A DNA stretch of 64,000 nt from Brachypodium distachyon (lineage: Eukaryota; Streptophyta; Magnoliopsida; Poales; Poaceae), in the NCBI RefSeq assembly GCF_000005505.3, contig NC_016133.3, positions 48,449,237-48,513,236 of the forward strand, written 5' to 3'. The notes under the pieces are model-generated. The model had not been told where the DNA came from and did no database searches. It was given only the letters and a program-made list of their open reading frames with translations. Shown here piece after piece: positions 22,991 through 35,400 of the stretch (positions are counted from its first letter, which is position 1; each line of letters starts with the position of its first letter). Made by a program: the position numbers and the translations under genes.

Positions 22991-23459
22991 ATGCATTATC
23001 TTTTGTTTCCGAATACGTTTCCGATGTTGATATTGTACTTCCATTATTTACCTCCTAAGCTCCTCTATATAGTTTTATAGTACCAATTTATGAAGTTTCC
23101 TTTAAAAAAACTTATGATGTTCTAAAAGAAAAATAGCATTTGGGAATACTAAAAAACTTAGGAAGCTTTCTCTAAAAATAAAACTTATGAAGCTACGGAA
23201 TATAGGAAAACCGGAGGGACCTATCCGCCATCACGAGAACATTAGGGAAGTTGGGTTTCCGCTGTTCCGCCTCCGCCCCCCAAAACCTGAAGGAGCCTGA
23301 AGAAAATGGAAACGAGCCCCCCAACGAACGCCGGCAGCCAGCAGTGAAAAGCGAACAGCGGCCGCGGCCGCGCCCACCTCCGTTTCCATTCTACCCCATC
23401 CCATTCCCCTCCTATTCCAACCACCATCCCCAAACACCTGAGGTTTTTTCCGCTCGAAC

Positions 23460-26400
23460 ATGGCGGAGTCGGAGGTGAATTTTCCGCCGAAACCTCCAGC
23501 TCCCGTGCTTCCGCCACCGCTGGTCTGCTTCGTGCTGATGGGCTGTTTTTCCGTGTGCGCAGGTGGAGGCGCTTCGGAAGGCGTACGCGGAGATCATGCT
23601 GAACACCACCAAGGAGTCGGCGGCGCGGGTGCTGGCGGCGGAAGAGCGCGCCGCGGTGCTCGAGGGAAGAGTCGCGGCGGCCAAGGAGGACGGCGTGGCG
23701 GCGCTCGTCCGGCTCAAGGCCATCATGGAGGCCAGGGTACGGCCGCCTCCCCTGTTCGAATCGCTTCCTTTGATTTACTTCCTCGTTGGTTCGGTCGGTG
23801 CTTGCGTTTCAGTTGATTTGTTTTTCCTGCTGTATGAGCGTACGGACAGTTTCGAGTCTCGATTTCGGCGATGCGATAGTTTGCGCGTTTCAGGGGAGGT
23901 TTTGGGACTCTTTTGTTTGGGTTCCGTTCGGAATTCTGGTTTATGTTCGCGATATGTACTAGTTCGCGAAAATCTCAATCCAAGTTTTTCCTATGGATGC
24001 CTGGGATTTGGAGGTCTTGCGATAGTCTGTTTTTTCTTCTCGCCTGGTTTGACATTGGCAGATTGGGGAAGCTGGTCCCTGGCGCGATTTCGTGCTTATG
24101 CATTTACTCTTTGGTTTATGCAGCGGTGTTGCAGAAATCTAATTTTCCTATATTGTTCAAAGGGATATTTTTCTCTTTCTCTTCCTATCCGATTGGATTG
24201 CTGCAATCTTCTAGACAAGCGGGTACGAGAGGGCTATTCAGAAGCCTTGGGATATAGTTCTACCAAATTCGTGTTGGAAAAAATGTGATCGTGTTCCGTC
24301 ATTGCTCACCTTTTCTTCAGTCGTTCTTCAGTTAGCTGTAAAAATTTCCTCATACTGAAGATGGTCGCAGAGCAGTAGTCAACGTCAACTGATTAGCAGG
24401 CACACCATGCACAAGTCTCAAGGGCATACTGCTCATACAATTGATGTTGTTGCCTTGTTGGAGGTCCTAGTATTTAGGTAATTATAGACGTCCATTTCTG
24501 AGGGAGCGCTACTGCTGTTAGTAGAACCATTATAATGAAATTGCACTGAACAAAATTGTGCTTTACCATTGTTATGTTTTTTTTGTGATGCAAGGTAAAT
24601 TTGGCTTGTTGACTCATAGCTATACACGCTTGCTATTTTCTTAGGATGTCATATTGATGAGATACTGTGTAGACTACAATAATACCACGATCTACTTTAC
24701 CAGTCCTCGTGCCTATTCATGTTGTAAGTTTGTGATTTGTTTCAGATTGCTGTTGTGAAACTGTGAAAGACAATTGATGAAGAAATTAAGTTCTTCTAGC
24801 AGTACAATTGATAATTTTGGACAGCTGAAGCGTTTAGTCATTGTAACCTGGAACTTTCGTGCCACTTTTTCAGTCTCATCTTTGCCTGGTAGCAATTATG
24901 TCCCAATCCTCCTGATCCTTGCCTGGTAGCGTTAAACCTTCAAAGAGACATCATCTTATTCTAATCATGGTTGTAAAAAGGAATTCCTGAGTCTGGGCCT
25001 GTAACCTGTAGGCCATGAAACCTAATCTTCTACCAAAGACGTGGAAAGCTTCAGTCACTGCTCAGAATACGCTAGCACGCAAGCATGCATTCATTGTTAC
25101 TCAAGTATAGTAGACAAAAGGGATTTACACTATTTCTGCAATCCCCCCTTTACAAACCGACATGGCATGTCTTTCTACTCCTATTAAGACTAGAGTTGGT
25201 CGTGATGGCCTGTCTACCATTTTACATACCCTCCACCAAAAGTAACTTGCTGGTTAGTGGGAAGTAGGAAAATCTCTTGATGATCTTTACCATCTTTTTC
25301 TTTTTATACAACATGTAACATGGTATTTTTCCTATGCTTATGCTATTTTTAAGTTTCCTTTCTTCCAATTATTATTGTGATCATTGAAGTTGAGTAATAT
25401 TGATGTGTCACATGACATAATTGCATTTTTTCATTACTTCTGGAGGAATGTATGGAAATTCCTAGTTATCGTAAAACAGAAATTATGTGTTCCCTTTTAA
25501 CAAATTAAACAAGTCAAAAGAAAACCTCTTGGGTAGGGTGCATATAGGTTACATGTCGATTGACCAAACCAAGTCAGTGAGGGTTACAAGTGTGTGGAGC
25601 TAATGCCTCATGGTGATATTCATCGTTCAATTCTGATTGGCAGTTGCATGAGCTTGCTGATGGTAGAGGTGTCCTTTGAAATATGCCTGTAAAGTATTTA
25701 TGTCACGTTACGCGCAATTTGGCAATGCCAATCATGCTGGAGGATGGGATATTAACGTACTGATGTCATTGTGCTTTTTCCATCATTAGTTGCTAGGATG
25801 ATACCCTGAAATTGTCCACTGACTTATATAAAATATTTTATAGTATGTTTTCACGTAGTAAGAAAGCCTTTATCAACATGAGTAGGCTGGAACCTTCACC
25901 TATTTGGAACTCACCAAGTGGAATTGAAGATTTAAAATAAATATCCTATGTGGCGTACGTTAAAGTAGAAAAAGGTGGAAACTATTTATTGCACAATGTT
26001 TGCACCTTAAAAATCAGTCTATTTCTTCAAATGTCGTAATGAAATGCATATCAAGTTAAACAAGAAATTCACGTACTCCCTCCGATCTATATTAATTGTC
26101 TCAAATTTGCTCAAATATGGATGTATCTATGCCTAAAAAGCGTCTAGATACATGTAATATTTCGACAACTAATATGGATCGGAGGGAGTACTTGACAATA
26201 AAATCTGGAGCATTTATAAGTATCACTCAAATGTCGATTCCATATGCCACAAATCGTCTCAGTACTGTATTGGTACATGAGTAATAAGTCGCAGCCTCTA
26301 ACATTGAATCCCCTACAAGACTGATTTTTTTGGGGTTAAATGTAGCAAAGAAATAATAATTTACTCAACGCCACATACTTAAAAAATAAATAAATCATTT

Positions 26401-29334
26401 GAGTTATATTGTACTCCCTCCGTCCCATATTAAGTGTCTCAAATTTGTCCAAATATGGATGTATCTATACCTAAAAGGCGTTTAGATACATGTAATATTT
26501 CGACACTTAATATGGGATGGAGGGAGTAGTTATCTTCCGTTCCTATGATACCTATAATTCCTATGGATTGTATTGTAGTTCTTTCACCTCCCACTCTAAT
26601 GATCTAATCCCCCACATGACTATCCCCCAACAAATCAAGCACTGTCACATCAGTCGGTTGTATTCACGTGCCATCATCTGTTGATGCTGTTTTTTTCTAA
26701 ACTTGTCCAGTTATTTTGCTTCTGTGCTTTCCTCATAACTAACCATTTTTTCGAATATGATTACACTAGTGACTACCATTTTTATTGTTACCCTCGTAAG
26801 TAACGCGCACTTGGAACTTGTTTGCACATGTGCAGATTAAAGAGGTAGAATCAAAATCTTTGGCGCATGTTCGGAAGATCAATGAACTACAAGAGCAGTT
26901 ACATGGTGCTCAGAATACTGTGGCCTCCCTTCAAGTTGAGCTACAGACAGCAAATACCGAATTGGAGCAGACAAGGACAACTTTAGCAGAGGAAAGAAAC
27001 AATATCCTTCCAACCTGCGATGAGATGGATTCAAATAAAAACAGGAGCTCTTGTTCTAAGATGCATGTCCAAAGCAGAAGTGTCTCATTGAAGAACAAAG
27101 ATACTGCAGATGACATTTGTTGCGTCCCCACAAGCACTGAGAGTGGAGCTGCTGAAAACAGGGAGAATGTATGTGGTACTGATGTGTCATCTATAGCAAG
27201 AAACAAGAAATCTAAGTTGTATCGATATGGGTGTACACAGCGTATTCGTGCTCTTAAACGGCGGAGTCCTCGTGCAGATTCCTCTGAACAAAACGGCATG
27301 CAGGCTAGCGTATTGAATATCCGTTCGAAGATGGGAAAAAACAATACTGCTAGGAACACAAGGCGCACAAGGTCCATCATGGAACAGATACTTGAAACAG
27401 AGTTTCAGGGGAACTGCAAGCGCAAGAGAGGTCAACGTCGTAGGCCTAGTTATAAGCATGACAGTTCTGAGGTGCATGGGAAAACAGAAGATACATCATC
27501 TGATGCCTCTGATAAAGATGGGTGTTTGCAGCTACTTAAGGCACTCGAACAGGATCTTTCACCTCCAAATATGTTTACCAGGCATAGTGGTGAGGGCTTA
27601 ACTGATCGGAAGGATTACTTGCCCATTGGCGGGAAGGATGCACCTGCACTAATAGAGGCACCTGCACTCAGCAAAATGCAGATAGTAAGGAGAAAAAGAA
27701 CCAAGACCGTCAGGATTTCTGATGATGGTTATTCTCTTTCCAAAAGTGCTCCAGGTAACACTCTGCGAACATCAACCAATAAGGACACCATTTTCAAGAG
27801 TGAGCAGACCTCTGAAAGTATAGATAATCATTCTGATACACCTGCCAGTAAGAATGTTTCCGGTTTGAGTGTTGGTACTGAAAACTTGATGCATCCCAGT
27901 GATGGCACTGAAAACTTGATGTATCCCAGTGACGACACTGAAAACTTGAAGCAACCGAGTGACGCCACTGAAAACTCGATGCATCCCAGTGATCACATTG
28001 AAAACTTGATGCAATTGAGTGACACCACTGAAAGCTTGATGCATCCGAACATTGCCAGTACTGGTCAATTTGAGTCTGGGAACAGCTCCCCACTAGTTCT
28101 TCAGTCAACCAAAAGGCAAATTGACAGTGAAGGTACCTTTGTGAAACTTTATGCATTTATGCCATTGCCTTTATTTATGTAGATTGAATGCTCAACATGC
28201 TAGATATTATGCAGGTGAATTAAGAGTAGACCACCCAAAGTGCAGAACACCAGAAACTAATTCAGCAGGCTGGCAAGAAGTAAAAGTGGACGAGAGTTGC
28301 AATTTGGCTTTAGATAGATCTGGTCCTTCGGCCATCATCTCCTTGGACAAAGAACAAAATGCAATGGCATCTGGAGTTCCTGTGCAACCTGGAGGCGCTA
28401 GACGTATCCAATACACATTCAACCGCAGAAAACGCAAGAGTATGTCTTTAGACAGCACTCCTCAAGGTGCTATACCTGAGAAGGGTAGCAGTCTGGTTAA
28501 TCTAACTGACAAACAAGAGTCGCAGGCTTTGCCTGGGAAGAGTAGCAATCTGGTTAATCTAGCTGACAAACAAGAGTCTCAGGCTTTGCCTGAGACACAA
28601 AATCTTTTGGTAGAGTCACCTCAAGATGACAGTGAACTAGTCCATGTTGCCCAACAGGTATGTGCTTTCCTTTATAGTAGATAATGCCCCGCACGTTGCT
28701 GCGGAACAGTGTTAAAACAAATGCACAAGTAGATGTTTAAAATTAATTAAAACTAATGGTCAAATGTAAAAGTGTTCCTGTTTTACATTTAGAAACAATA
28801 AAACCTAAGAAATATGTGACAAAATGATGTACTCCCTCCTATCCATATTATTGTCGAAATATTACATGTATCTAGCCGCTTTTTAAACATAGATACATTC
28901 ATATTTGCGCAAATTTGAGCCAAGTAATATGGATCGGAGTGAGTATAAAAAGAGAACTTTACCAAAAAAGAAGACATGATTGAATTGATAAGGTGGCATG
29001 GTTTGAATTGATAGATTAGTGTGAAATTTTGGTTTGAAAAAAAACATATGCATGACATAATGAGGTGGAATGCAAAAAATGTAAATGATTACATGCATGG
29101 CTTATATGCATCACTTAATGATGTGGCATGGCTTGCATGTCAATATGGTGGACCTTGCTTAGTGGCATGTTTGCATGTTGAGAGAAATAGTTAGTGGGAT
29201 TCTCATATTTAGATATAAAAGATTTGTTGACACGCATCCACATATGACTTGACATTAGATCAGTAGTCTTACCTCAGTATTTGATACGTTATCTTCTTCC
29301 GCAGCTCGTTTTGTTGTCAGAGCTGAAGTGGTGA
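23460..29334 (+). CDS. Uncharacterised coiled-coil, probably nuclear, plant protein; five exons
   Basis: Exons 23460-23474, 23563-23736, 26836-28132, 28215-28657 and 29305-29334 (all GT-AG) read through in one frame for 652 residues. The first exon encodes only MAESE. Residues 5-110 form an Ala/Glu-rich coiled coil (VEALRKAYAEIMLN, IKEVESKSLAHVRKINELQE, LQVELQTANTELEQTR). The rest is Ser-, Lys- and Arg-rich with basic clusters (RRKRTKTVRI, RKRGQRRR, FNRRKRKS) that look like nuclear localisation signals. Two in-frame repeats stand out: six 10-residue units of the (G/D/A)TENLMxPSD type and two 18-residue units containing LVNLxDKQESQALP. The protein ends LVLLSELKW. I recognise it only as a grass-conserved type of unknown function. 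Intron 2 is 3.1 kb and carries two Stowaway elements. The short first and last exons are the least certain parts. Confidence 0.75.
23737..26075 (+). other. Intron 2 of the coiled-coil gene, first part
   Basis: Begins with the GTACGG donor. T-rich and without recognisable coding blocks; open frames such as 23563-24288 are read-through of the exon. Confidence 0.5.
26076..26188. mobile_element. Complete Stowaway MITE (intronic)
   Basis: CTCCCTCCGATCTATATTA at the left and TAATATGGATCGGAGGGAG at the right are near-perfect inverted repeats, with TA on each side. 113 bp. Confidence 0.9.
26414..26526. mobile_element. Complete Stowaway MITE (intronic)
   Basis: CTCCCTCCGTCCCATATTAA at the left pairs with TTAATATGGGATGGAGGGAG at the right, with TA on both flanks. 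It lies in the same orientation as the 26076 copy, 225 bp away. Confidence 0.9.
27871..28050 (+). repeat. 30-bp coding minisatellite, six units
   Basis: Units of 30 bp with core ACTGAAAACTTGATGCATCC and GTGA(C/T) encode a ten-residue TENLMHPSD-like repeat inside exon 3 of the coiled-coil gene. Units differ by a few bases but preserve the frame. Confidence 0.9.
28832..28943. mobile_element. Stowaway MITE (last intron of coiled-coil gene)
   Basis: CTCCCTCCTATCCATATTA at the left and TAATATGGATCGGAGTGAG at the right, with TA flanks. Inverted orientation compared with the 26 kb copies. Confidence 0.88.
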
Positions 29335-29716
29335 GAAATTGCAGTACATAAAGCTGGAGGCAGGATTGGTTCGGCGGGACGAGAAGTCAACATTTGGCGG
29401 CAGCAGAGAAAAAATAAAAAAATCTAGCTCGTAGCTTAGCATGCAACAAGGAGGGGCTTGGCAATTGGCATGTAGTACCGGGAGGTGTCGATGTATAAAA
29501 TTAGACAATAAGTTTGAATGTGCTATTTAGTTGGTGTTAAACTTGGAATTATAGTTGTAATCAGGTGGAATATTATTGCTATTTTGTCGGGGTTAAACTT
29601 GGAATTATAATTGTCAGCAGGTTGAATTCTTTCATTATTGGGGCATCGAAAACTCAAGCGTGGATGTTTCCTGAATCCAAGCGGTGGTTTTATAAATTGA
29701 AAGCAAACTCTATTAC
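29335..29716. other. 3' flank of the coiled-coil gene
   Basis: Probably 3' UTR followed by intergenic DNA. A short direct repeat (GGGGTTAAACTTGGAATTATA-like, at about 29531 and 29590) is present. No gene seen. Confidence 0.4.
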
Positions 29717-29824
29717 TCCCTTCGATTCATATTACTTCTCAAATTTACCTAAATATGGATGTATCTATGTTTAAAATGTCTAGATACATGTAATATTTCG
29801 ACAAGTAATATGGATCGGAGGGAG
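29717..29824. mobile_element. Stowaway MITE
   Basis: CTCCCTTCGATTCATATTAC pairs with GTAATATGGATCGGAGGGAG, with TA flanks. Confidence 0.88.
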
Positions 29825-30276
29825 TAGTATTTCTCAAGCCTTTTTTTCTTTTTATCTTTGGAATCGCATTCTCGTTATGCTCCTTTTGCTACTATATTTG
29901 TGTAATGCAGCTCTTGTTTTCTGTCCGAAAGTATCTACATTAGGGAGCTTGAACTTTGCAGCTAGGCCAAAGGAATCCTCGAACATTACACATAGTGTTA
30001 TTTACACAGACATGCCATACGCAAAGGGTGGTCTGCACGACTGCACGTGTATATGGCGACTGCATGCGCTGCATGACACATTTGATATGTTTGGATTGAG
30101 CCCCATCTAGTCCTACCAAAATACTGATACGAGCAAAGCAAAGGCATGATCAAAATATTGGCAAATTGTACTTGTTTGGCTTATAACCAAAGCAAATGAG
30201 CAAAGCATCTACCAATACTAGAACTCCTGCATTATTCACTTAGGTAAATAATGCTTGGCCAGATCAAAACCAGTCT
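29825..30276. other. Intergenic
   Basis: No gene or repeat recognised in this stretch. Confidence 0.3.
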
Positions 30277-30518
30277 CTCTTCGTTCCTTAAAGATTGGCA
30301 TATTAGCTGTCATGTATTAAGACAAAATTTTGACCACAAATTACTATATCAAGATGTGTTTTATATGACATAAAATTAGTATCGGTAGATTCGTTATCAA
30401 AAATACTTCATGATACTTGTGGTTTCATGACATATAAACCATATTTTAATATAGTAATTTGTGATCAAAAAATTGTCTTAATGAAAACTAATATGCCATT
30501 CTTTAAAAAACGGAGGGG
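30277..30518. mobile_element. Stowaway-like MITE, ~240 bp family
   Basis: Left GTTCCTTAAAGATTGGCATA and right TATGCCATTCTTTAAAAAAC, then GGAGGGG, form inverted arms of about 40 bases. The interior is shared with 12605-12848. Confidence 0.7.
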
Positions 30519-30777
30519 CTAGTTAACTAGCCTCCATACAACACCCCTTTTAGATCCAAGAGAATCCATGTTAGAACATCTTGCAAAGCCACGGGCTTAC
30601 CCCTGTATAGCCCTTCAGGATGCTCACATTGGAAGTTAAAGCATAGGCAGAAAGTTCCAACTGGCCCATAATGGAAAGAATGGCATACCACACTAGTTTT
30701 CAAAACAAAAGGATTATGTCTAGAGGCGACTCCAATCAGGTCCAGGGAGTAGATTCCATTGTTGTTTCTAAATATTA

Positions 30778-30890
30778 CTCCATCCGATCTATATTAGTTG
30801 TCGAAATATTACATGTATTTAGATGTTTTTTAGGCATAGATACATCCATATTTAAACAAATTTGAGACAATTAATATGGATCGGAGAGAG
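30778..30890. mobile_element. Stowaway MITE
   Basis: CTCCATCCGATCTATATTA pairs with TTAATATGGATCGGAGAGAG. The left TA flank is intact; the right one has drifted to TG. Confidence 0.85.
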
Positions 30891-31150
30891 TGCACTTCAA
30901 CGTGTTTTAACCCATAAGCCAGCCAACCTACTGAGCCAGCTTGGATTGTTGTATTTTCGTGGTAGTTGGTATTTAGTTCGGCAGAACTGCAAAAATTGAA
31001 CTAAATACCAGCCCTCTTATTAAAAAAAACATGGTCTAAGAATCTTCCTGTCCATGTAATCACATTTGTACACCCCACTTTGATCATAAAGTTTTACTTT
31101 GTCCATGCAATTATAAAATAACAAACTACACATATATCCAATAGAGTTTA

Positions 31151-31977
31151 GAGCATCTCCAATGGATGATGAAAAACAAAATTGGTGCCACAAAAACTGC
31201 TTTTTAGGGCACGGGACGCAAAATAACAGTGCTCCAGCAAATGCCCTATATCTATTTGGTGATGCAATTTTTTTGGGGCGCCCCAAATTTTGGCTCAAAT
31301 GATGGAAATTTGGGGCACCGAACAGCTGCCCCAAACAAAATAAAAACACTGGTTGTAAAATAACGGCCACAACTGAGACTTTTGCCGTCGTCGAACCGCA
31401 GACGATACGTCTGGCTGCCTCCGGCCACGGAAGACCTCGCTACGATCTCCCTGCCCCACAATGACTTCTTTCCCAGTCGGATGTGACCTCATTTTGGGCG
31501 AATTTGATAGTGGCAGCGCGGATTCGACAATCGTGGCTGATTTGGGCAGAACCGACCTTGAGAGCCGGCGCAGAGGGCGTCAGGAGGCATTGCAACAAAA
31601 TGTGCTCTGACCAGCATGCTGACTCTTTCCGCGAGCGCCAGGCGGTGCAGCGCTCTGACCGGCGCGGTGGCACTGACCATGAGTGTCGGGCGGCGCAGCG
31701 GCTCTAACCACGTGGGAACGGTTCTTCGTCGGGGCGGCGGCGGTTCTCGGGCATGGATGACATTGAAGAGGGCAGAAATGAGGATACGAGAGGAATAAGA
31801 AAAGGAAAAATATATTTTACTCACGGACAGGTGGGTTCTACGTGTGGTGGCATATTTTACATCGTCTAAAATATGGTTATTGCCCTATTTTAAATCATCT
31901 GGTAAGGTGCCCTAAAATCCAAAAACGGGTGCCCTAAAACAGTTTCCAGGTGCCTTATTTTACATCACATGCTACTC
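31151..31977. mobile_element. PIF/Harbinger-like non-autonomous element
   Basis: Flanked by TTA on both sides (31148-31150 and 31978-31980), the target duplication of this superfamily. The ends GAGCATCTCCAATGG (left) and the complement of ATGCTACTC (right) are only weakly inverted, but both subterminal regions share GGTGCC and TTTTAGGGCAC segments. The interior (31380-31780) is GC-rich with no intact frame. Boundaries rest on the TTA match and are tentative. Confidence 0.5.
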
Positions 31978-32279
31978 TTATTAAAGCATGGGCTTCAGTA
32001 GCAAAATCTAGCATGCATAATTAACTAACTTAAGTATATATACCTACAAGATTCTTTTGGTAATGAAGAGTGCCTTTTGCAATACTTATTCTTTTTATTA
32101 TATATACTGAAAGTACAATTAATATCCTCCTATGAACATTACATATTAATGATTGGGTCTATATTTTTAAGGTTAGGATTTGGTGAGAGATCGAAATGGA
32201 GATAGATTAATAACTTCCCTTCCCAGCTAGCGACATGAGAAAGATCGGACCCAGGACCGATGTATCACCACTGGAATCA

Positions 32280-33245
32280 GCCACTCTAGCTATAGGGTTA
32301 ATAAGTTCCTTGTTCAGCGAAAAATGTGTCCCGGGCCATACCCCCGCAGGGAGTACGCATCAAATGAGGCACCAACATTAAGTTTTACCCATTCCGCGAG
32401 AGGCTTGCGCTGCTTCTTGATCTTTGCTTTGGCCAGGGCCGCTGCTATAAATTTTGACACTAGTGCACGAATAGCAAATGTTGAACGGTTGGTACATTGA
32501 AGAGAGTCCCCATTGACAAATTTTCCGCGTTCCCACAAAAGGTATGCATATTACTGCCACTATTTCACGAAAACCTGCTGGTGTTGCTCCCAAATCTAAA
32601 GGCTGGAGGACCGCAACAAGAATTCAAGGTGCGTATGCATATTACTGCCACTCATTGATGAAGCTTCCGGACCTCTTTCGCCTGATCGCACCGAAACAGT
32701 TGGGGTATATCCCAAATGTTGTGACAATGATTCCCATGATACATCTACGCTGAAGTTTCTTGCCATGTTGCGAGAACCACTTGACATGATATGTTGATTT
32801 GACCGAGAAAGTTCCTGATTTAGTCAGATTCCAAGCCACAAAGGCCTCCTCCACATGCGATGATAGAAGGATCGTCACGATCCGTTGGGCATCGACAAGG
32901 CAGAGAGTTTGTTAGATTAGCTGTTCATCCCACTCGCCCGATACCGGGTCAATGAGATCGCTGACACAGTTAAGGAGGTGCAGACCTCGCCTTGTGGTGA
33001 CTTTCCTAGAAGGGGTATGAGGTAGCCATGCGACGTCCTCCCAATATTTTATCTTCTCACCCTCACGCACTCTCCAAATAAAGCCTAGCTTGAGAGTATT
33101 CAAACTAGCAATGATACCCTTCTTGAGTTCGGCATAGATAAGACATAAGATCACCATTGGGGAGGTCGTAGGATAGCTAGAAGCACAAATAGATTCAGGA
33201 TCATTAATTAATCTCCAAGCTTGCTTAGCTAGCATCGCCTAATTG
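32280..33245 (-). mobile_element. LINE ORF2 fragment (RT zinc-binding and RNase H-like remnants)
   Basis: On the minus strand: MLAKQAWRLINDPESICAS, GFIWRVREGEKIKYWED, TTRRGLHLLNCVSDLIDPV and GEWDEQLI (33235-32912), then VAWNLTKSGTFSVKSTYHV (about 32840-32780), then KPLAEWVKLNVGASFDAYS (about 32410-32350). This is the order expected for the region after the reverse transcriptase of a plant LINE: linker, zf-RVT and RNase H-like domain. Frames shift between blocks and the zf-RVT part appears partly deleted. Pseudogenic. Confidence 0.8.
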
Positions 33246-33493
33246 AAACAATGGATATCATGGGAACCCATCCTATCTTTTGCATAGGGTACGCACATCT
33301 TTCGCTATGTAAAGTCACCCATCAATAACGCAACATACCATCAGAGATTATGTTACAGACAAGCTTTCAAATCTTAGAAAAATGACACCGGATGAGAGGG
33401 GATAGCCTAGACAACCGACTTTAGGACCATCTCTTTGCCACCCGCGGACAACATATGCCTAAACAATTGATGCTGTACTTAATTGGCTGTTAT

Positions 33494-33735
33494 GAAGGGG
33501 CTCTTAGAAGAAGACTTGAATGATGGATCATAAGTCCGCAAGCGGAAGAACCCCTAAGGGCCTACCGGCCTGGGTTCGACTTCTCACACTGCCTTCTTCT
33601 TCTTGTTCTTGCATGTTATGAAGGGGCTCTCTAGCTAGAAGAAGAGTTGAATGATGGATCACAACTCCGCAAGCCAAGGAACTCCTAGCTAATTGTCTAC
33701 AGGCCTAGGTTCGACTTCTCACACTGCTTATTTAA
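33494..33735. repeat. ~120-bp direct duplication
   Basis: GAAGGGGCTCT, TTGAATGATGGATCA, AACTCCGCAAGC, then GGTTCGACTTCTCACACTGC occur twice (from 33494 and 33617). The GGTTCGACTTC box resembles a polymerase III B box, but no matching A box or tRNA fold was found. Confidence 0.65.
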
Positions 33736-35400
33736 AGGTTGGCTAGTTTCTCCTAGCTAGCCCATTCAATTTTTTTACAAGCCTGCAAGCCGTCATACTG
33801 GCACATCATGGAGACGATGGTAGCTGCTGGGTAGGATTCGGATGAGACGTGCAGGTTTGCAAACTGAGATCGTCGGCTGGCACAAGGGCTTCTGGGTCTG
33901 GCATGCAACATCGATTCCAAGGCCGATCGAGACCCTGGCGCTGGCGAAGCCTGACGTCCAGGCACAAAAGGTAGGCTCTTTTCAGCTAACCGACGTGTTA
34001 GTTTCATTGTTAGCTGGGTTTGTCAGGGCATTGGAGGCTAGAGCGAGGCAATTGTCGTTGGGAAAACCAAAGAAACTTCGACGGCTGCCAACTCCCAGGG
34101 AAGTGGTCATGGCCTTGTTCGTCATGTCTTTTCTGATGTCCATGATGTGTGCTAGGACGATTTGCTTCGTCTTGGAGTTTTCAGCCCCCCTTTAGTATTT
34201 GGAGCGTAAGAATAGATTCGCATCATGTAGCTGGTGGCGGCTTTGGGGGCGCTCGATTGGCTCGGAGGCGACGGATTTGAGCGGTTCTGGTAGGTGGGCT
34301 AGATCTGGGCTCGGGGAGGCTGTCGCTGGCCATGGCGGTGGGGAGCGATGCGACGCCTCGGGCCACTATGTGCGGCGGCTGGAGCTTGGCGTGCGACGGC
34401 TGCAGACTGGCGGCTCCGAGGGAGCTCAGTGGCTGCTGGTTCGGGTTGATCTAGGCGGGCCTGAGGTGTCTTTGGTGTTCTTTGTGTCGAGTAGCAAGGA
34501 GGTGGCAGTGCTTTGTGTCATTGCCGGAATCGCAAAGCTGGCTGGCGGCTATGGTGCGGCGTTGTGATGGTTGTGAAGGTTGACGTGTGGATGCTCGCAC
34601 GAGGTTGGCGAGTACCTGGGAGTTGGCGATTGCTTCGGCAACATTTTTGTAGAGGTGCTGACATCAGAGGATGTGTGCAAGGGGATGTTGCCATGTAACG
34701 GTGTTCTTGGAGCTGCGGTAGTTAAGGGGTTTTTCGGTGTATGTTTTGTGGTGAAGTCGGAGTCGCCGGTGAAAGAGGGACTGTTGTCAGTGACGATGAC
34801 ATCGTGTCGTGTGCGAGGAATGCCCCTTCATTGAGGGAGTGATGATTCGTTGTGACAGGTGGTTTCAATGTGCGGCGATTTTCGGTTGGTCTTCATAATC
34901 GTCTGACTTGTCCGTGCCGTCTTGGGTCGATTGTTTGCCATAGACCGACATTGGCTTTGTATCGTTGTCACGGCGAGGGATTCGTTGGTGGCCGCCTGCG
35001 GTGAAGTTGAAGTCGCCAACTCGAGTAGTGATGTGTGACGACGATAATTCTTGCGGGCAACCTCGACGGTGGTCTTCACTTCGGTAGTGTGTGCGGAGTA
35101 CAAGTTGAGCCAAGTTGTCCAATGTTGTCTTGTTGCGGTCATGTTCCGGAACAGCATCCGGATGTGGCGTAACGGTTTTTGCCCGGTTTTCCCTCAATAA
35201 ATCAGGAACTGAAACTTCTTTTGGTGAGACAAAAGATTTTGCCTCCGTTCCAAAGAAAAAGACGTGTGTTTTGGACTTGGGGGGACATGAAAAAAACCGT
35301 GAGCCTTTTCTTGGTGGTTAGAATTTAGAAGTGGTTTAGTCCGTGCCATTTTCGGTAGCTGGTGATGAGTTGTTCCAAGGAATGTTCTAGGCGTTTTGAC
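33736..35400. other. Repeat-like GC-rich block, no gene called
   Basis: Contains medium open frames on both strands (for example 33842-34195 and 34199-34567), but none shows a recognisable domain, and composition rather than selection explains them. The part ending near 35330 (GCCCGGTTTTCCCTCAATAAATC) looks like dispersed cereal repeat DNA of unknown class. Confidence 0.35.

Larger units (their letters stand above)
19851..23086. repeat. Tandem duplication, unit B (about 3.2 kb)
   Basis: Second copy of the 15342-19850 unit, lacking the MULE and the small MITE of unit A but containing its own MITE (19951-20137) and about 130 extra bases near 22195-22310. The longest open frame (22024-22419) has no recognisable protein features and is not conserved in unit A, so it is not called as a gene. 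Confidence 0.85.

Noticed and set aside
33494..33735. Possible SINE or tRNA from a GGTTCGACTTC box
   Set aside because: No A box at the right spacing, no clover-leaf fold and no poly-T or poly-A tail seen; kept only as a direct repeat.
33842..34195. 117-codon frame resembling a membrane protein at its end
   Set aside because: Hydrophobic end is short, no family features, surrounded by repeat-like DNA.
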